From: an uncultured Butyricimonas sp.
GTDB taxonomy: Bacteria > Bacteroidota > Bacteroidia > Bacteroidales > Marinifilaceae
Direction of reading: 5' to 3'
Assembly: GCA_944320555.1 (NCBI GenBank)
Contig: CALUHX010000001.1
Location: 1-64,000 of the forward strand
Length of the DNA stretch: 64,000 nucleotides
Under the pieces are notes generated by a model that did not search any database, had not been told where the DNA came from, and saw only the letters and a program-made list of their open reading frames with translations. This document shows positions 50,586 through 60,059 of this stretch, in pieces (the stretch's first letter is position 1; every line of letters starts with the position of its first letter). The position numbers and the translations under genes are program-made.

Positions 50586-52472
50586 TCAATAGGAACGCTC
50601 GTTCCGTCCCTCCATCCAGTTGATGTACGCCGTGTTGACCACTTTGTTGCCTCCCGGCGTGGGATAATCGCCCGTAAAATACCAATCTCCGGAATGACGC
50701 GGGCAAGCACGGTGCAGATTCGACACTGTCTGGAACACGACCTTCACTTCCGCCCGCACATCCTCACCCGTGATCATCCGGGCGATTTTGTTGGAAATCT
50801 CCTCATCTGTGAACGGCGCATAAATCTCCTTCACGTGATTCACCATCTCCTCTTTCGGACGGCCCTGCTGTTCCTTGCATTTCGCATACACGTCATCAAT
50901 CAAATAATCCATTCCTTTCTCTTTCAGCAATTCGATTGCCGCATTGAAAGCGACAAACTCGTTCATGCGGGTCATGTCTATGCCGTAACAATCAGGATAC
51001 CGAATCTGAGGAGCAGAGGAAACCACCACAATCCGCTTGGGGCGCAATCCGTCAAGAATCCTCAAAATACTACGCCGCAACGTGGTGCCCCGCACTATGG
51101 AATCGTCAATCACGACCAAATTGTCCGTCGGCCTCAACACGCCATACGTGACATCGTACACGTGTCCCACCAAATCGTCCCGACCGGAATCCCCGGTAAT
51201 GAAAGTCCGCAACTTCGCGTCCTTAATCACAATTTTCTCCACCCGAGGCTCCTTGCAAACAATCTCGTTCAACGCCTCCTCGCTCCACCCGCCTTTCCTC
51301 TCTTGAATCCGCCGCATCTTTTCGGCTTGCATATACCGCTGCACGCCGCACACCATGCCATAAAAAGAAGTCTCCGCCGTGTTCGGGATAAAAGAAAACA
51401 CCGTGTTGTCCAAATCCCCGTCCACGGCCTCCACCAACTGAGGCGCAAGCAATTCACCCAACCTCTTACGCTCCTGATAAATGTCCTTGTCGTTCCCCCG
51501 CGAGAAATAGATACGCTCAAAAGAACAACTCCGTCGGGATTGCGGTTCCCGCACCAACTCCTCGCTCACGGAACCATCCTTGCGAACAATCAAAGCGTAT
51601 CCCGGCCTAATCTCCTGAACACGCATGTTTTCCTTCCGGAAAGCCGTCTGAATCACCGAAGCCTCCGAAGCCACCACGACCACCTCGTCGTCCCGGTAAT
51701 AATAAGCCGGACGTATGCCCCAAGGGTCACGCATCACGAAAGCGTCCCCGTGGCCGACCACTCCGGCCACAGCGTATCCTCCGTCCCAATCGGCGCTGCT
51801 CCGCGCCAACACGCTTGCCAGATTGATATTCGCCTCGATAAGCGGAGTGATTTCCTGCTTCGAATACCCTTGACGTTTATAATATTTGTACAAATCCTGA
51901 ATCTCGTCGTCCAAAAAATACCCCACCTTCTCCAGCAACGTGACCGTATCCGAATAATTCCGGGGATGTTGCCCGGCCTTTATCAAGCTTTGGAAAAGCT
52001 CGTCCACGTTCGTCAGATTGAAGTTTGCGGCCAGCGCCAAATTCCGGCTTCTCCAGTTACTTGCCCGTTTTAACGGATGCACGTAATCAATATTGTTTTT
52101 CCCAAAAGTGGCATAACGCAAATGTCCGAGGTATATTTCCGCAACAAAAGGCAAATTACGCTTGGCCCAACCTGCGTTTTGTCCCCGCAACGCCTCGGCA
52201 GGCAACGCCTCGTGTATCTTGTCAAAAACTTCCTGAATCGGATTCGCGTCACAAGAACGCATGCGATCCATATACTTAAATCCCGGCTCCATGTCCAACT
52301 TCACCCCGACCACTCCGGCCCCGTCCTGTCCCCTATTGCGCTGCTTTTCCATAAGGATATACAACCGATTCAGGCCATAAAGATAAGAACCATACTTTTC
52401 CTGATAATAATGCAGCGGTTTCAAAAGCCGAACGAGAGCAATTCCACACTCGTGATGAATAGCGTCACTCAT
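50586..52472 (-). CDS. purF: Amidophosphoribosyltransferase (long Bacteroidota form)
   Basis: This 628-aa enzyme has a class II glutamine amidotransferase domain with Cys9 in IHHECGIALVRLL, RNRGQDGAGVVG (about residue 45) and GHLRYATFGK (about 118). A phosphoribosyltransferase domain follows with the PRPP loop VVIDDSIVRGTT (about 440). It is about 130 residues longer than E. coli PurF and lacks a pre-Cys propeptide, but Cys is displaced from the N-terminus. Bacteroidota often have this long paralogue besides standard PurF, so it may be a PurF-like enzyme rather than the main one. Start at 52472 is the family start; TATTTTTG at 52516-52523 on this strand gives a -7 box. Confidence 0.88.
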   Translation of the reverse strand: MSDAIHHECGIALVRLLKPLHYYQEKYGSYLYGLNRLYILMEKQRNRGQDGAGVVGVKLDMEPGFKYMDRMRSCDANPIQEVFDKIHEALPAEALRGQNAGWAKRNLPFVAEIYLGHLRYATFGKNNIDYVHPLKRASNWRSRNLALAANFNLTNVDELFQSLIKAGQHPRNYSDTVTLLEKVGYFLDDEIQDLYKYYKRQGYSKQEITPLIEANINLASVLARSSADWDGGYAVAGVVGHGDAFVMRDPWGIRPAYYYRDDEVVVVASEASVIQTAFRKENMRVQEIRPGYALIVRKDGSVSEELVREPQSRRSCSFERIYFSRGNDKDIYQERKRLGELLAPQLVEAVDGDLDNTVFSFIPNTAETSFYGMVCGVQRYMQAEKMRRIQERKGGWSEEALNEIVCKEPRVEKIVIKDAKLRTFITGDSGRDDLVGHVYDVTYGVLRPTDNLVVIDDSIVRGTTLRRSILRILDGLRPKRIVVVSSAPQIRYPDCYGIDMTRMNEFVAFNAAIELLKEKGMDYLIDDVYAKCKEQQGRPKEEMVNHVKEIYAPFTDEEISNKIARMITGEDVRAEVKVVFQTVSNLHRACPRHSGDWYFTGDYPTPGGNKVVNTAYINWMEGRNERSY

Positions 52473-52515
52473 AATCCAAATCTTTAATATTAACGAGAAA
52501 TTCTTAAAGTCAACG

Positions 52516-52523
52516 CAAAAATA
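52516..52523 (-). promoter_or_regulatory. -7 element for the purF-like gene
   Basis: Minus strand TATTTTTG, a TAnnTTTG match 43 bases upstream of the ATG. Confidence 0.45.
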
Positions 52524-52608
52524 ACAATAATCCGAACCAACCTTTTCAAGCATTTGGCACATTAACATTCTTTATCGCTCATTTAAGAAAGATGTTTTGA
52601 AATAAGAC

Positions 52609-52616
52609 TATCTTTG
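52609..52616 (+). promoter_or_regulatory. -7 element for the leader gene and nuo operon
   Basis: TATCTTTG is a TAnnTTTG match, 22 bases before the ATG at 52639. No other clear promoter was seen before nuoA, so it may serve the whole operon. Confidence 0.5.
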
Positions 52617-52638
52617 CAGCGTAAATTGAAGAGGAGTT

Positions 52639-53013
52639 ATGCTAAAAGTTCTGATTCATAACATTTTGCTAATCACGCTCATGCTATCGCTAACGGGTGA
52701 AAGTATCGGGCAGCACACACGCAACCGTGCAAAAATCCCGCCGGTTTCCATTCCCGAACAGCAAATTTACTCCTCCACGCAAGCAACGGTGTTCATGCTG
52801 TTGCTGCAACAAAATTCGGACATGGTGTCCACCGCACATTCCAACATCGCACCCGGCATCAGAAGCTATTTGCTGCCTATTGTTTTCTTGCATTCAAACA
52901 AGGCAAAAAAGTTTCCTTTCCTCCACTTTTTGCCGGATTGGTATTTTCATCCCTACTCCACATTGGGCAAAACAAAATATTACGTGTTCGCCTTGGGGGA
53001 GATTATCGTGTAG
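52639..53013 (+). CDS. Small secreted protein of unknown function preceding nuo
   Basis: This 124-aa protein starts MLKVLIHNILLITLMLSLTG with a probable signal peptide (cleavage near SIGQ) and AGGAG seven bases before the ATG. The rest is mixed: a hydrophobic stretch around 50-90 (ATVFMLLLQQNS, LLPIVFLHS) and an aromatic, His-rich end (FLHFLPDWYFHPYS). I do not recognise it. It lies 98 bases upstream of nuoA on the same strand, just after a promoter, and could be cotranscribed. A weak hairpin at 53036-53058 separates the two. Confidence 0.6.
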   Translation: MLKVLIHNILLITLMLSLTGESIGQHTRNRAKIPPVSIPEQQIYSSTQATVFMLLLQQNSDMVSTAHSNIAPGIRSYLLPIVFLHSNKAKKFPFLHFLPDWYFHPYSTLGKTKYYVFALGEIIV

Positions 53014-53111
53014 CATGTTTTTTGCAGCATGTGGGGCGTCCTCGAAAAAGGGGGACGCAAATGTTCATTGAAAAAAAACAATCAAATTAATTCATATTAA
53101 ATCAAATATTT

Positions 53112-53462
53112 ATGAATCTTACACTATTCGTAGTTGTATTACTTACAGCTATTTTACTCGTGGTGGCAGCCATGACAATAGCCCGGGCGATTTCCCCTCG
53201 CACCTTCAACAAGCAAAAAGGAGAGGCGTACGAGTGCGGGGTCCCCACGCGAGGCAAATCATGGATGCAATTCAAGGTGGGATACTATTTGTTCGCCATC
53301 CTATTCTTGATGTTCGACGTGGAGGCCGTATACCTGTTTCCCTGGGCAGTGACCGTTCAGGACGCCGGTATCAACGGACTGCTTGGAGTGTTGTTTTTTA
53401 TCGTCATTTTGGTCTTAGGCCTCGCATACGCGTGGAAGAAAGGAGCGTTGGAATGGAAGTAA
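53112..53462 (+). CDS. nuoA: NADH-quinone oxidoreductase subunit A
   Basis: This 116-aa membrane protein has three TM helices (about 3-28, 60-80, 88-108) and the conserved loop [24 protein letters not shown] with Cys in ECG (the family's ECG motif). It is part of the membrane arm near the quinone site. First gene of a ten-gene operon; its stop lies inside the next gene (10-base overlap). Family identity is clear from the loop and position. Confidence 0.95.
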   Translation: MNLTLFVVVLLTAILLVVAAMTIARAISPRTFNKQKGEAYECGVPTRGKSWMQFKVGYYLFAILFLMFDVEAVYLFPWAVTVQDAGINGLLGVLFFIVILVLGLAYAWKKGALEWK

Positions 53463-54034
53463 AAATCAAATCCATGAAATACGAAGACTTCAAGGACAAC
53501 GAGTCCCTTGAAGCGCTCGCTCAAGAACTCCGGGCCAACGGGACGAACGTGTTTGTCGGTTGCCTGGACAATTTCATCAACTGGGCCCGCTCGAATTCCA
53601 TGTGGCCCCTCACGTTCGCCACGAGTTGCTGCGGAATTGAATTCATGGCCATCGGAGCCGCGCGCTACGACTTCGCCCGCTTCGGGTTCGAGGTGACGCG
53701 CAACAGCCCCCGGCAGGCCGACTTCATCATGGTGGCCGGCACAATCGTCCATAAAATGGCGCCGGTGCTAAAACGTCTTTACGACCAAATGGCGGAACCC
53801 AAATACGTCGTGGCCGTAGGCGGATGCGCCACCTCCGGAGGCCCTTTCAAGAACTCCTACCACGTGGTGCAGGGAGTGGACAAAATCATTCCGGTGGACG
53901 TGTACATTCCCGGATGCCCTCCGCGCCCGGAAGCCTTGCTCTACGGCATGATGCAATTGCAACGGAAAGTGAAAGTAGAGAAATTCTTCGGCGGAAGGAA
54001 CAAAAAAGAGAAGAAGAATCAGGAAACGGAGTAA
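53453..54034 (+). CDS. nuoB: NADH-quinone oxidoreductase subunit B
   Basis: This 193-aa protein carries the N2 4Fe-4S cluster: Cys59, Cys60 (ATSCCGIEF), Cys125 (GGCATSGG) and Cys155 (IPGCPPRPE). It passes electrons to the quinone. The start at 53453 overlaps nuoA by ten bases and has AGGAG upstream; the frame is open far upstream, but in nuoA antiphase. The C-terminal lysine/glutamate tail ([12 protein letters not shown]) is non-conserved. Confidence 0.96.
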   Translation: MEVKIKSMKYEDFKDNESLEALAQELRANGTNVFVGCLDNFINWARSNSMWPLTFATSCCGIEFMAIGAARYDFARFGFEVTRNSPRQADFIMVAGTIVHKMAPVLKRLYDQMAEPKYVVAVGGCATSGGPFKNSYHVVQGVDKIIPVDVYIPGCPPRPEALLYGMMQLQRKVKVEKFFGGRNKKEKKNQETE

Positions 54035-54047
54035 TCAAAAAGAAACC

Positions 54048-55673
54048 ATGGAATTAATAGAAGCTATCAGAAACATCGCCCCCGGGGCGACCATCGAGGA
54101 GGGCGCAATCCCAATGGTGACCGTGGCCGCTCCCCAATACCGGGAGGTGGCGTGGAAACTGCGGAACAATCCGGAATTGTCATTCGACTACCTGATCTGC
54201 ATGACGGGAATGGACTGGGGAGACTCGCTGGGCGTGGTCAACTTATTGCAATCGACCGCCCACGAACACAAAATCTATTTGAAGACGTTCACGACCAACC
54301 GCGAAGAGCCGGAGTTGCACACGGTGAGCGACCTGTGGGAGACGGCAAATCTGAACGAGCGGGAAGTGTACGACTTCTTGGGCATCCACTTCATCAACCA
54401 CCCGGACATGCGGCGACTGTTCCTGCGTTCTGACTGGGTGGGACACCCTCTGCGAAAAGATTACAACGCCGACCCGGCACTTAACCCTATCCGCCTGGAG
54501 AACGACGAACTGCCGGACACGACCCCGAGTTACGAGGAAAGTCCGGACGGGGAAATCCACGAGACGAGGCACGTGATATTCGATGGAGACGAATACGTGG
54601 TGAACCTCGGTCCACAACACCCCGCCACGCACGGAGTGCTCCACTTCCGGGTGTCGCTGGACGGTGAAATCGTGAAAAAAGTGGACGTCAATTGCGGCTA
54701 CATCCACCGGGGCATTGAAAAGATGTGCGAAAGCCTGACCTACCCGCAGACGCTGGCCTACACCGACCGGCTGGACTATCTGGGCGCACACCAGAACCGC
54801 CACGCCCTCTGCATGTGCATCGAGGAGGCGCTGGGCATCGAAGTGCCGGAACGGGTGAAATACATCCGCACCATCATGGACGAGCTGCAACGGCTGTCGT
54901 CGCATTTGTTGTTCTGGTCATGCCTCTGCATGGACATGGGAGCGTTGACCGCCTTCCTGTACGGCTTCCGCGACAGGGAAAAGGTGCTTGACATTCTGGA
55001 AACCACCACGGGCGGACGCCTCATCCAGAATTACAATGTAATCGGAGGTGTCATGGACGACATCCACCCGGACTCCGTGAAGAAAATCAAAGAGCTCATC
55101 AAATACCTCCCGCCGATGCTGAAAGAGTACAACACCCTGTACACGGGCAATATCATCGCCCAACAGCGGTTGAAGCACATCGGCATCCTGAAGCGGGAGG
55201 ACGCCATCACCTACGGTGTCACCGGTCCCACGGGACGGGCCTCGGGATGGTCTTGCGACGTGCGCAAGCACACGCCTTACGGGGTATACGACAAGGTGGA
55301 CTTCAAGGAAATCCTGTACACGGAAGGAGACTCGTTCGCCCGCTATCTCCAACGCCTGGACGAAATCATGGAGTCCCTTCACATCCTGGAACAACTCGTG
55401 GACAACATTCCCGCCGGAGATTACGCAGTAAAGACGAAACCAATCATCAAACTGCCGGAGGGTCACTACTTCAAAAGCGTGGAGGCCAGCCGGGGCGAGT
55501 TCGGCGTGTATATCGAAAGCCGGGGCGACAAATATCCCTACCGGATGAAATTCCGTTCCCCGTGCCTGCCGCTGGTTTCCGTGGTGGACCTCTTGGCCCG
55601 CGGCGGCAAAATCGCCGACTTGATTGCCATTGGCGGCACGCTGGACTACGTCGTTCCGGATGTTGATAGATAA
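54048..55673 (+). CDS. nuoCD: NADH-quinone oxidoreductase subunits C and D, fused
   Basis: This 541-aa protein is a natural fusion. Residues about 1-150 are the 30-kDa (NuoC) subunit with EREVYDFLGIHFINHPDMRRL. Residues about 165-541 are the 49-kDa (NuoD) subunit with NLGPQHPATHGVLHFRVSLDG, YIHRGIEKMCE, GVTGPTGRASGW and the closing GGTLDYVVPDVDR. Together they form the quinone-binding connection to NuoB. The fused form is also known in E. coli and Bacteroidota. It lies 13 bases after nuoB. Confidence 0.96.
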   Translation: MELIEAIRNIAPGATIEEGAIPMVTVAAPQYREVAWKLRNNPELSFDYLICMTGMDWGDSLGVVNLLQSTAHEHKIYLKTFTTNREEPELHTVSDLWETANLNEREVYDFLGIHFINHPDMRRLFLRSDWVGHPLRKDYNADPALNPIRLENDELPDTTPSYEESPDGEIHETRHVIFDGDEYVVNLGPQHPATHGVLHFRVSLDGEIVKKVDVNCGYIHRGIEKMCESLTYPQTLAYTDRLDYLGAHQNRHALCMCIEEALGIEVPERVKYIRTIMDELQRLSSHLLFWSCLCMDMGALTAFLYGFRDREKVLDILETTTGGRLIQNYNVIGGVMDDIHPDSVKKIKELIKYLPPMLKEYNTLYTGNIIAQQRLKHIGILKREDAITYGVTGPTGRASGWSCDVRKHTPYGVYDKVDFKEILYTEGDSFARYLQRLDEIMESLHILEQLVDNIPAGDYAVKTKPIIKLPEGHYFKSVEASRGEFGVYIESRGDKYPYRMKFRSPCLPLVSVVDLLARGGKIADLIAIGGTLDYVVPDVDR

Positions 55674-55702
55674 TTGTGAAATTTAAAATTTGAAATTACT
55701 AT

Positions 55703-56779
55703 ATGTTTGATTTTTCAGTAGTAACACATTGGATTGACGGGCTTCTCCGGAGTTTCCTGCCGGAAGCGGCGACCATCGTCGTGGAATGCGTGCTCATCGG
55801 CTTGTGCTTGCTCGTGGGATACGCCTTGATCGCGCTTGCGCTGATTTATGCGGAACGCAAGATCTGCGCCTTCTTTCAATGCCGTCTTGGCCCGAACCGG
55901 GTCGGCCCTTACGGGTTGTGCCAGCCTTTCGCCGACATGTTCAAAATGTTGACGAAAGAGATTATTGAAATCAACCACGTGGACAGGTTCCTGTTCAACT
56001 TGGCTCCATTCATGGTGATTATCGCGTCGGTGCTGGCATTCGGCTGCCTGCCTTTTGCCAAGGGCTTGCAGGTGATAGACTTCAACGTGGGTATTTTCTT
56101 CCTCATCGCCGTGTCGTCCATCGGCATCGTGGGAATCCTGCTCGCCGGATGGGCAAGCAACAACAAATACTCGCTCATCGGTGCCATGCGAAGCGGCGCC
56201 CAGATGATTAGCTACGAACTGTCCATCGGATTGTCAATCATGACCTTGGTCGTGTTCGCCGGCACGATGCAAATAACGGAAATCGTGGAGTTGCAAAATG
56301 ACGGATGGTTTATCTTCCGGGGGCACATCCCGGCCATCATCGCCTTCGTCATCTATCTGGTGGCCGGAACCGCCGAGACGAACCGCGGCCCCTTCGACTT
56401 GCCCGAGGCGGAGTCGGAGCTGACAGCGGGATACCACACGGAATACTCCGGTATGCATTTCGGCTTCTTCTATTTGGCCGAATACCTGAACATGTTCGTA
56501 GTGTCGGGCGTGGCCTCCACCCTTTTCTTGGGAGGCTGGATGCCGTTCCACGTGCCGGGCTGGGAAGGCTTCAACCACGTAATGGACTATATCCCATCGA
56601 TTATCTGGTTCCTCGGCAAATGCGCCGTCGTGATGTTCATCATCATGTGGTTCAAGTGGACGTTCCCCCGGTTGCGTATCGACCAGCTGTTGCGCTTGGA
56701 ATGGAAATACCTCGTGCCGCTCAACCTGTTTAACCTCTTGTTGATGGTCGTCGTGGTCGTGTTCAACCTACATTTCTAA
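55703..56779 (+). CDS. nuoH: NADH-quinone oxidoreductase subunit H
   Basis: This 358-aa subunit has eight or so TM helices and the conserved stretches [20 protein letters not shown] (about 48-67), [27 protein letters not shown] (about 225-250) and [16 protein letters not shown] near the end. The acidic loop residues form the E-channel linking quinone reduction to proton pumping. Encoded 29 bases after nuoCD. Confidence 0.96.
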   Translation: MFDFSVVTHWIDGLLRSFLPEAATIVVECVLIGLCLLVGYALIALALIYAERKICAFFQCRLGPNRVGPYGLCQPFADMFKMLTKEIIEINHVDRFLFNLAPFMVIIASVLAFGCLPFAKGLQVIDFNVGIFFLIAVSSIGIVGILLAGWASNNKYSLIGAMRSGAQMISYELSIGLSIMTLVVFAGTMQITEIVELQNDGWFIFRGHIPAIIAFVIYLVAGTAETNRGPFDLPEAESELTAGYHTEYSGMHFGFFYLAEYLNMFVVSGVASTLFLGGWMPFHVPGWEGFNHVMDYIPSIIWFLGKCAVVMFIIMWFKWTFPRLRIDQLLRLEWKYLVPLNLFNLLLMVVVVVFNLHF

Positions 56780-56789
56780 AACTTGCATT

Positions 56790-57230
56790 ATGAGTAGCGT
56801 AAAGAAATATTTCAGTACATTTTTCAGCGGCTTGCGCTCCCTGCTGACAGGCATGAGCGTGACTCTCCGGGAATTCTTCACGAAAAAAATCACGGAAAAA
56901 TACCCTGAAAACCGGGCCACTTTGAAAATAGCCGACCGGTTTCGGGGTGAATTGACAATGCCGCACGATGAAAACGGGAACCACAAGTGCATCGCTTGCG
57001 GCTTGTGCCAGATGAACTGTCCAAACGGGACAATTAAAATCACCTCGGAAACAGTGACCACCGAAGAGGGCAAGAAAAAGAAAGTATTGGTCAAATACGA
57101 GTACGACCTCGGGAGCTGCATGTTCTGCGAACTGTGCGTGAAAAGCTGTCCGCACGGAGCTATCAAGTTCGCCCCGACGTTCGAGAATGCCGTGTTCACC
57201 CGTTCCAAATTGGTAAAACAATTGAATTAA
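56790..57230 (+). CDS. nuoI: NADH-quinone oxidoreductase subunit I
   Basis: This 146-aa ferredoxin-like subunit has two complete 4Fe-4S motifs: Cys67, 70, 73, 77 (CIACGLCQMNCP) and Cys110, 113, 116, 120 (CMFCELCVKSCP). It carries clusters N6a and N6b. In this complex without NuoEFG it is the likely entry point for electrons from an external donor such as ferredoxin. It lies 10 bases after nuoH. Confidence 0.95.
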   Translation: MSSVKKYFSTFFSGLRSLLTGMSVTLREFFTKKITEKYPENRATLKIADRFRGELTMPHDENGNHKCIACGLCQMNCPNGTIKITSETVTTEEGKKKKVLVKYEYDLGSCMFCELCVKSCPHGAIKFAPTFENAVFTRSKLVKQLN

Positions 57231-57254
57231 CGTGAAACATTAAAAGATTAGAAT

Positions 57255-57764
57255 ATGAATTCAGCACCTCAAGAAGCGGTCTTCTACATATTAGCGGCGA
57301 CCATCGTCGTGTTTTCCGTGATGACCGTCACCACGCGCCGGATTTTGCGCTCAGCGACCTATCTGCTGTTCGTGCTATTCGCCACGGCGGGCATCTATTT
57401 CCAGTTGAACTACTCGTTCCTGGGAGCTGTGCAACTCATGATTTACGCCGGCGGCATCATCATCCTCTACGTGTTCTCTATCCTGCTCACGTCCACGGAC
57501 AAGGATAAAGCGACACGACTAAAAAACAGCAAAGTCATGGCGGGACTTCTCACCGCGCTGGCCGGAGCCGTCCTTTGTGTGTTCATCACACTGACCCACA
57601 ACTTCGGTCCGTCCCATTACATCGGCGACGAGGTCCCCATGAAAGTGATTGGAACCGCCCTCATGGGCACGGAGAAGTATCAATACCTGCTGCCTTTCGA
57701 GGCCATCAGCGTGCTGATACTCGCCTGCATCATAGGTGGCATCATCATCGCGCGGAAAAGATAA
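57255..57764 (+). CDS. nuoJ: NADH-quinone oxidoreductase subunit J
   Basis: This 169-aa membrane protein has five TM helices, including VQLMIYAGGIIILYVFSILLT, which contains the family's conserved YAGGI stretch on TM3. It takes part in coupling in the membrane arm. Encoded 24 bases after nuoI. Confidence 0.94.
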   Translation: MNSAPQEAVFYILAATIVVFSVMTVTTRRILRSATYLLFVLFATAGIYFQLNYSFLGAVQLMIYAGGIIILYVFSILLTSTDKDKATRLKNSKVMAGLLTALAGAVLCVFITLTHNFGPSHYIGDEVPMKVIGTALMGTEKYQYLLPFEAISVLILACIIGGIIIARKR

Positions 57765-57792
57765 ATTATGAACCTTTAAAAGAACAGACGAC

Positions 57793-58104
57793 ATGGAAAT
57801 ACACATGGAATACTATTTGGTCATCAGCACCATCATGTTCTTTGCCGGAATCTACGGGTTCATCACCCGAAGGAATTTGTTGGCGATATTGATATCCATC
57901 GAGCTCATCCTCAATTCCGTGGACATGAACTTCGTGGTTTTCAACCGTTACCTCTTCCCCGAGCAAATGGAAGGTTTATTCTTCTCCTTGTTCGCGATTG
58001 GAATCTCGGCCTGCGAGACGGCGGTGGCCATCGCCATCATCATCAATATCTACCGGAACATCCGGAACATCCAGGCCAAGAACTTGAATCAATTAAAAGA
58101 CTAA
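57793..58104 (+). CDS. nuoK: NADH-quinone oxidoreductase subunit K
   Basis: This 103-aa protein has three TM helices and conserved acidic residues: Glu in SIELILNSVD (TM2) and Glu in ACETAVAIAI (TM3), part of the proton path. An internal ATG at 57805 would give 99 aa, equally compatible with the family. It lies 28 bases after nuoJ. Confidence 0.94.
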   Translation: MEIHMEYYLVISTIMFFAGIYGFITRRNLLAILISIELILNSVDMNFVVFNRYLFPEQMEGLFFSLFAIGISACETAVAIAIIINIYRNIRNIQAKNLNQLKD

Positions 58105-58129
58105 CACTGTTTGACGATAAAGAACTATT

Positions 58130-60034
58130 ATGGAATACTCAGTATTAATACTTCTATTGCCATTCCTGAGTTTCATCGCTCTCGGCCTGCTGGGCACAAA
58201 ACTGAAGCCCGTCGTGGCGGGGAGCATTGGAACCGCGGTCTTGGGCATATGCGCGCTGCTGGCCTATGCGACGGCGGCCACCTACTTCTCCATGCCCCGC
58301 ATGGACGGCGTGCGGGAGGCCATCACTCTCTTCACCGTCGAGTGGCTGCGTTTCACCGACACGCTGAGCATCGAGCTCGGAATTCTTCTCGACCCCATTT
58401 CCGTGATGATGTTGGTAGTCATCACCACCGTGTCGCTCATGGTCCACATCTACAGTCTGGGCTACATGCACGGCGAGCGGGGTTTCCAGCGTTATTACTC
58501 CTTCCTTTCCCTCTTCACCTTCTCCATGCTGGGGCTGGTGGTGGCCACGAACATCTTCCAGATGTACATTTTCTGGGAATTGGTGGGTGTTTCCTCCTAC
58601 TTGTTGATTGGATTCTACTACACGAAGCCCGAGGCCGTGGCCGCTTCCAAGAAGGCGTTCATCGTCACCCGCTTCGCTGACTTGGGATTCCTCATCGGCA
58701 TCCTCATTCTGTCCTACTACACGAACACATTCTCGTTCGACGTTCTGAACGCCGGCGACGCCTCCCTGTTCTCCAAGGCCGCGGGCACGACGTTCATGGG
58801 CTGCTCCGTGATGAGCTGGGCCATGGCCCTCATCTTCATGGGTGGCGCGGGCAAGTCCGCCATGTTCCCCTTGCACATCTGGCTGCCGGACGCGATGGAA
58901 GGCCCCACGCCCGTGTCGGCGTTGATTCATGCGGCCACCATGGTCGTCGCGGGTGTCTACCTCGTGGCGAGGCTCTTCCCCGTCTACTCCATGGAAACGC
59001 CGGAAGTGCTCGTCCTGATTGCGGTCGTCGGAGCCTTCACGGCCCTCTACGCCGCCGTCGTCGCCTGCGTGCAGACGGACATCAAGCGGGTGCTCGCCTT
59101 CTCCACCATCTCCCAAATCGGATTCATGATGGTGTCCCTCGGCGTTTCCGGAATGGGCGGCCACGAGGGGCTGGGCTACATGGCCTCCATGTTCCACCTC
59201 TTCACCCACGCCATGTTCAAGGCCCTCTTGTTCCTCTGCGCCGGCGCCATTATCCACGCCGTGCATAGCAACGAGATGAGCCACATGGGCGGACTTCGGA
59301 AATACATGCCGGTGACCCACGTCACCTTCCTCATCGCCTGCCTGGCCATCGCGGGCATACCGCCATTCTCCGGCTTCTTCAGCAAGGACGAGATTCTGGC
59401 GGCCACATTCGAGTTCAGCCCTGTCCTCGGCGTGGTGATGAGCTTCATCGCGGGCTTGACGGCTTTCTACATGTTCCGTCTCTACTACAACATTTTTTGG
59501 GGCGAGGAAAGCCGCCACGAACACACGCCCCACGAGGCGCCGAAATCCATGACCATGCCGCTCGTCTTCTTGGCGGCGGTCACCGTCGTGGCCGGATTCA
59601 TCCCCTTCGGGCACTTCGTCAGCAGCGACGGGACGGCATACACTATCCACCTGAACTGGGCGGTAGCGGGAGCCAGCGTCGTCGTGGCCGTCGTGGCCAT
59701 CGCCATCGCCACGGCCCTCTACCGCAAGAAAAGCCCGGTTCCCGACCGCATGGCGGCCGCCATGCCCGGCCTGCACCACGCCGCTTTCCGCCGGTTCTAC
59801 ATGGACGAGCTTTACCTCTTCATCACGAAGCGCATCATCTTCAACTGCGTCTCCCGGCCCATCGCCTGGTTCGACCGCCACGTCATCGACGGCTTCTTCA
59901 ACGGCCTGGCCTACCTGTCGCAACGGGCGTCCTACGCCGTGCGGGTCATCCAGTCCGGCCAGGTTCAGCAGTACGCCTACGTGATTCTGTTGGGAACAGT
60001 CGTCATCGCGGCCTTAGTGTTATGGTTATTGTAA
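58130..60034 (+). CDS. nuoL: NADH-quinone oxidoreductase subunit L
   Basis: This 634-aa antiporter-like subunit has about 15 TM helices. Key elements are FWELVGVSSYLLIGFYYTKP (acidic residue on TM5), GGAGKSAMFPLHIWLPDAMEGPTPVSALIHAATMVVAGVYL (TM7-8, Lys and His), and FSTISQIGFMM. The C-terminal lateral helix region and last TM (about 530-634) are present, marking it as L rather than M or N. Encodes a proton-pumping module. Confidence 0.95.
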   Translation: MEYSVLILLLPFLSFIALGLLGTKLKPVVAGSIGTAVLGICALLAYATAATYFSMPRMDGVREAITLFTVEWLRFTDTLSIELGILLDPISVMMLVVITTVSLMVHIYSLGYMHGERGFQRYYSFLSLFTFSMLGLVVATNIFQMYIFWELVGVSSYLLIGFYYTKPEAVAASKKAFIVTRFADLGFLIGILILSYYTNTFSFDVLNAGDASLFSKAAGTTFMGCSVMSWAMALIFMGGAGKSAMFPLHIWLPDAMEGPTPVSALIHAATMVVAGVYLVARLFPVYSMETPEVLVLIAVVGAFTALYAAVVACVQTDIKRVLAFSTISQIGFMMVSLGVSGMGGHEGLGYMASMFHLFTHAMFKALLFLCAGAIIHAVHSNEMSHMGGLRKYMPVTHVTFLIACLAIAGIPPFSGFFSKDEILAATFEFSPVLGVVMSFIAGLTAFYMFRLYYNIFWGEESRHEHTPHEAPKSMTMPLVFLAAVTVVAGFIPFGHFVSSDGTAYTIHLNWAVAGASVVVAVVAIAIATALYRKKSPVPDRMAAAMPGLHHAAFRRFYMDELYLFITKRIIFNCVSRPIAWFDRHVIDGFFNGLAYLSQRASYAVRVIQSGQVQQYAYVILLGTVVIAALVLWLL

Positions 60035-60059
60035 GAATCTAATTAAATCGTAAAGCGAT

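Noticed and set aside
53036..53058. Hairpin GCGTCC/GGACGC between the small secreted gene and nuoA as a terminator
   Set aside because: Stem is only six bases and no T run follows; read-through into nuoA is more likely.
58154..59923. 589-codon minus-strand frame opposite nuoL
   Set aside because: His/Glu/Gly-rich antisense shadow of a membrane protein gene.
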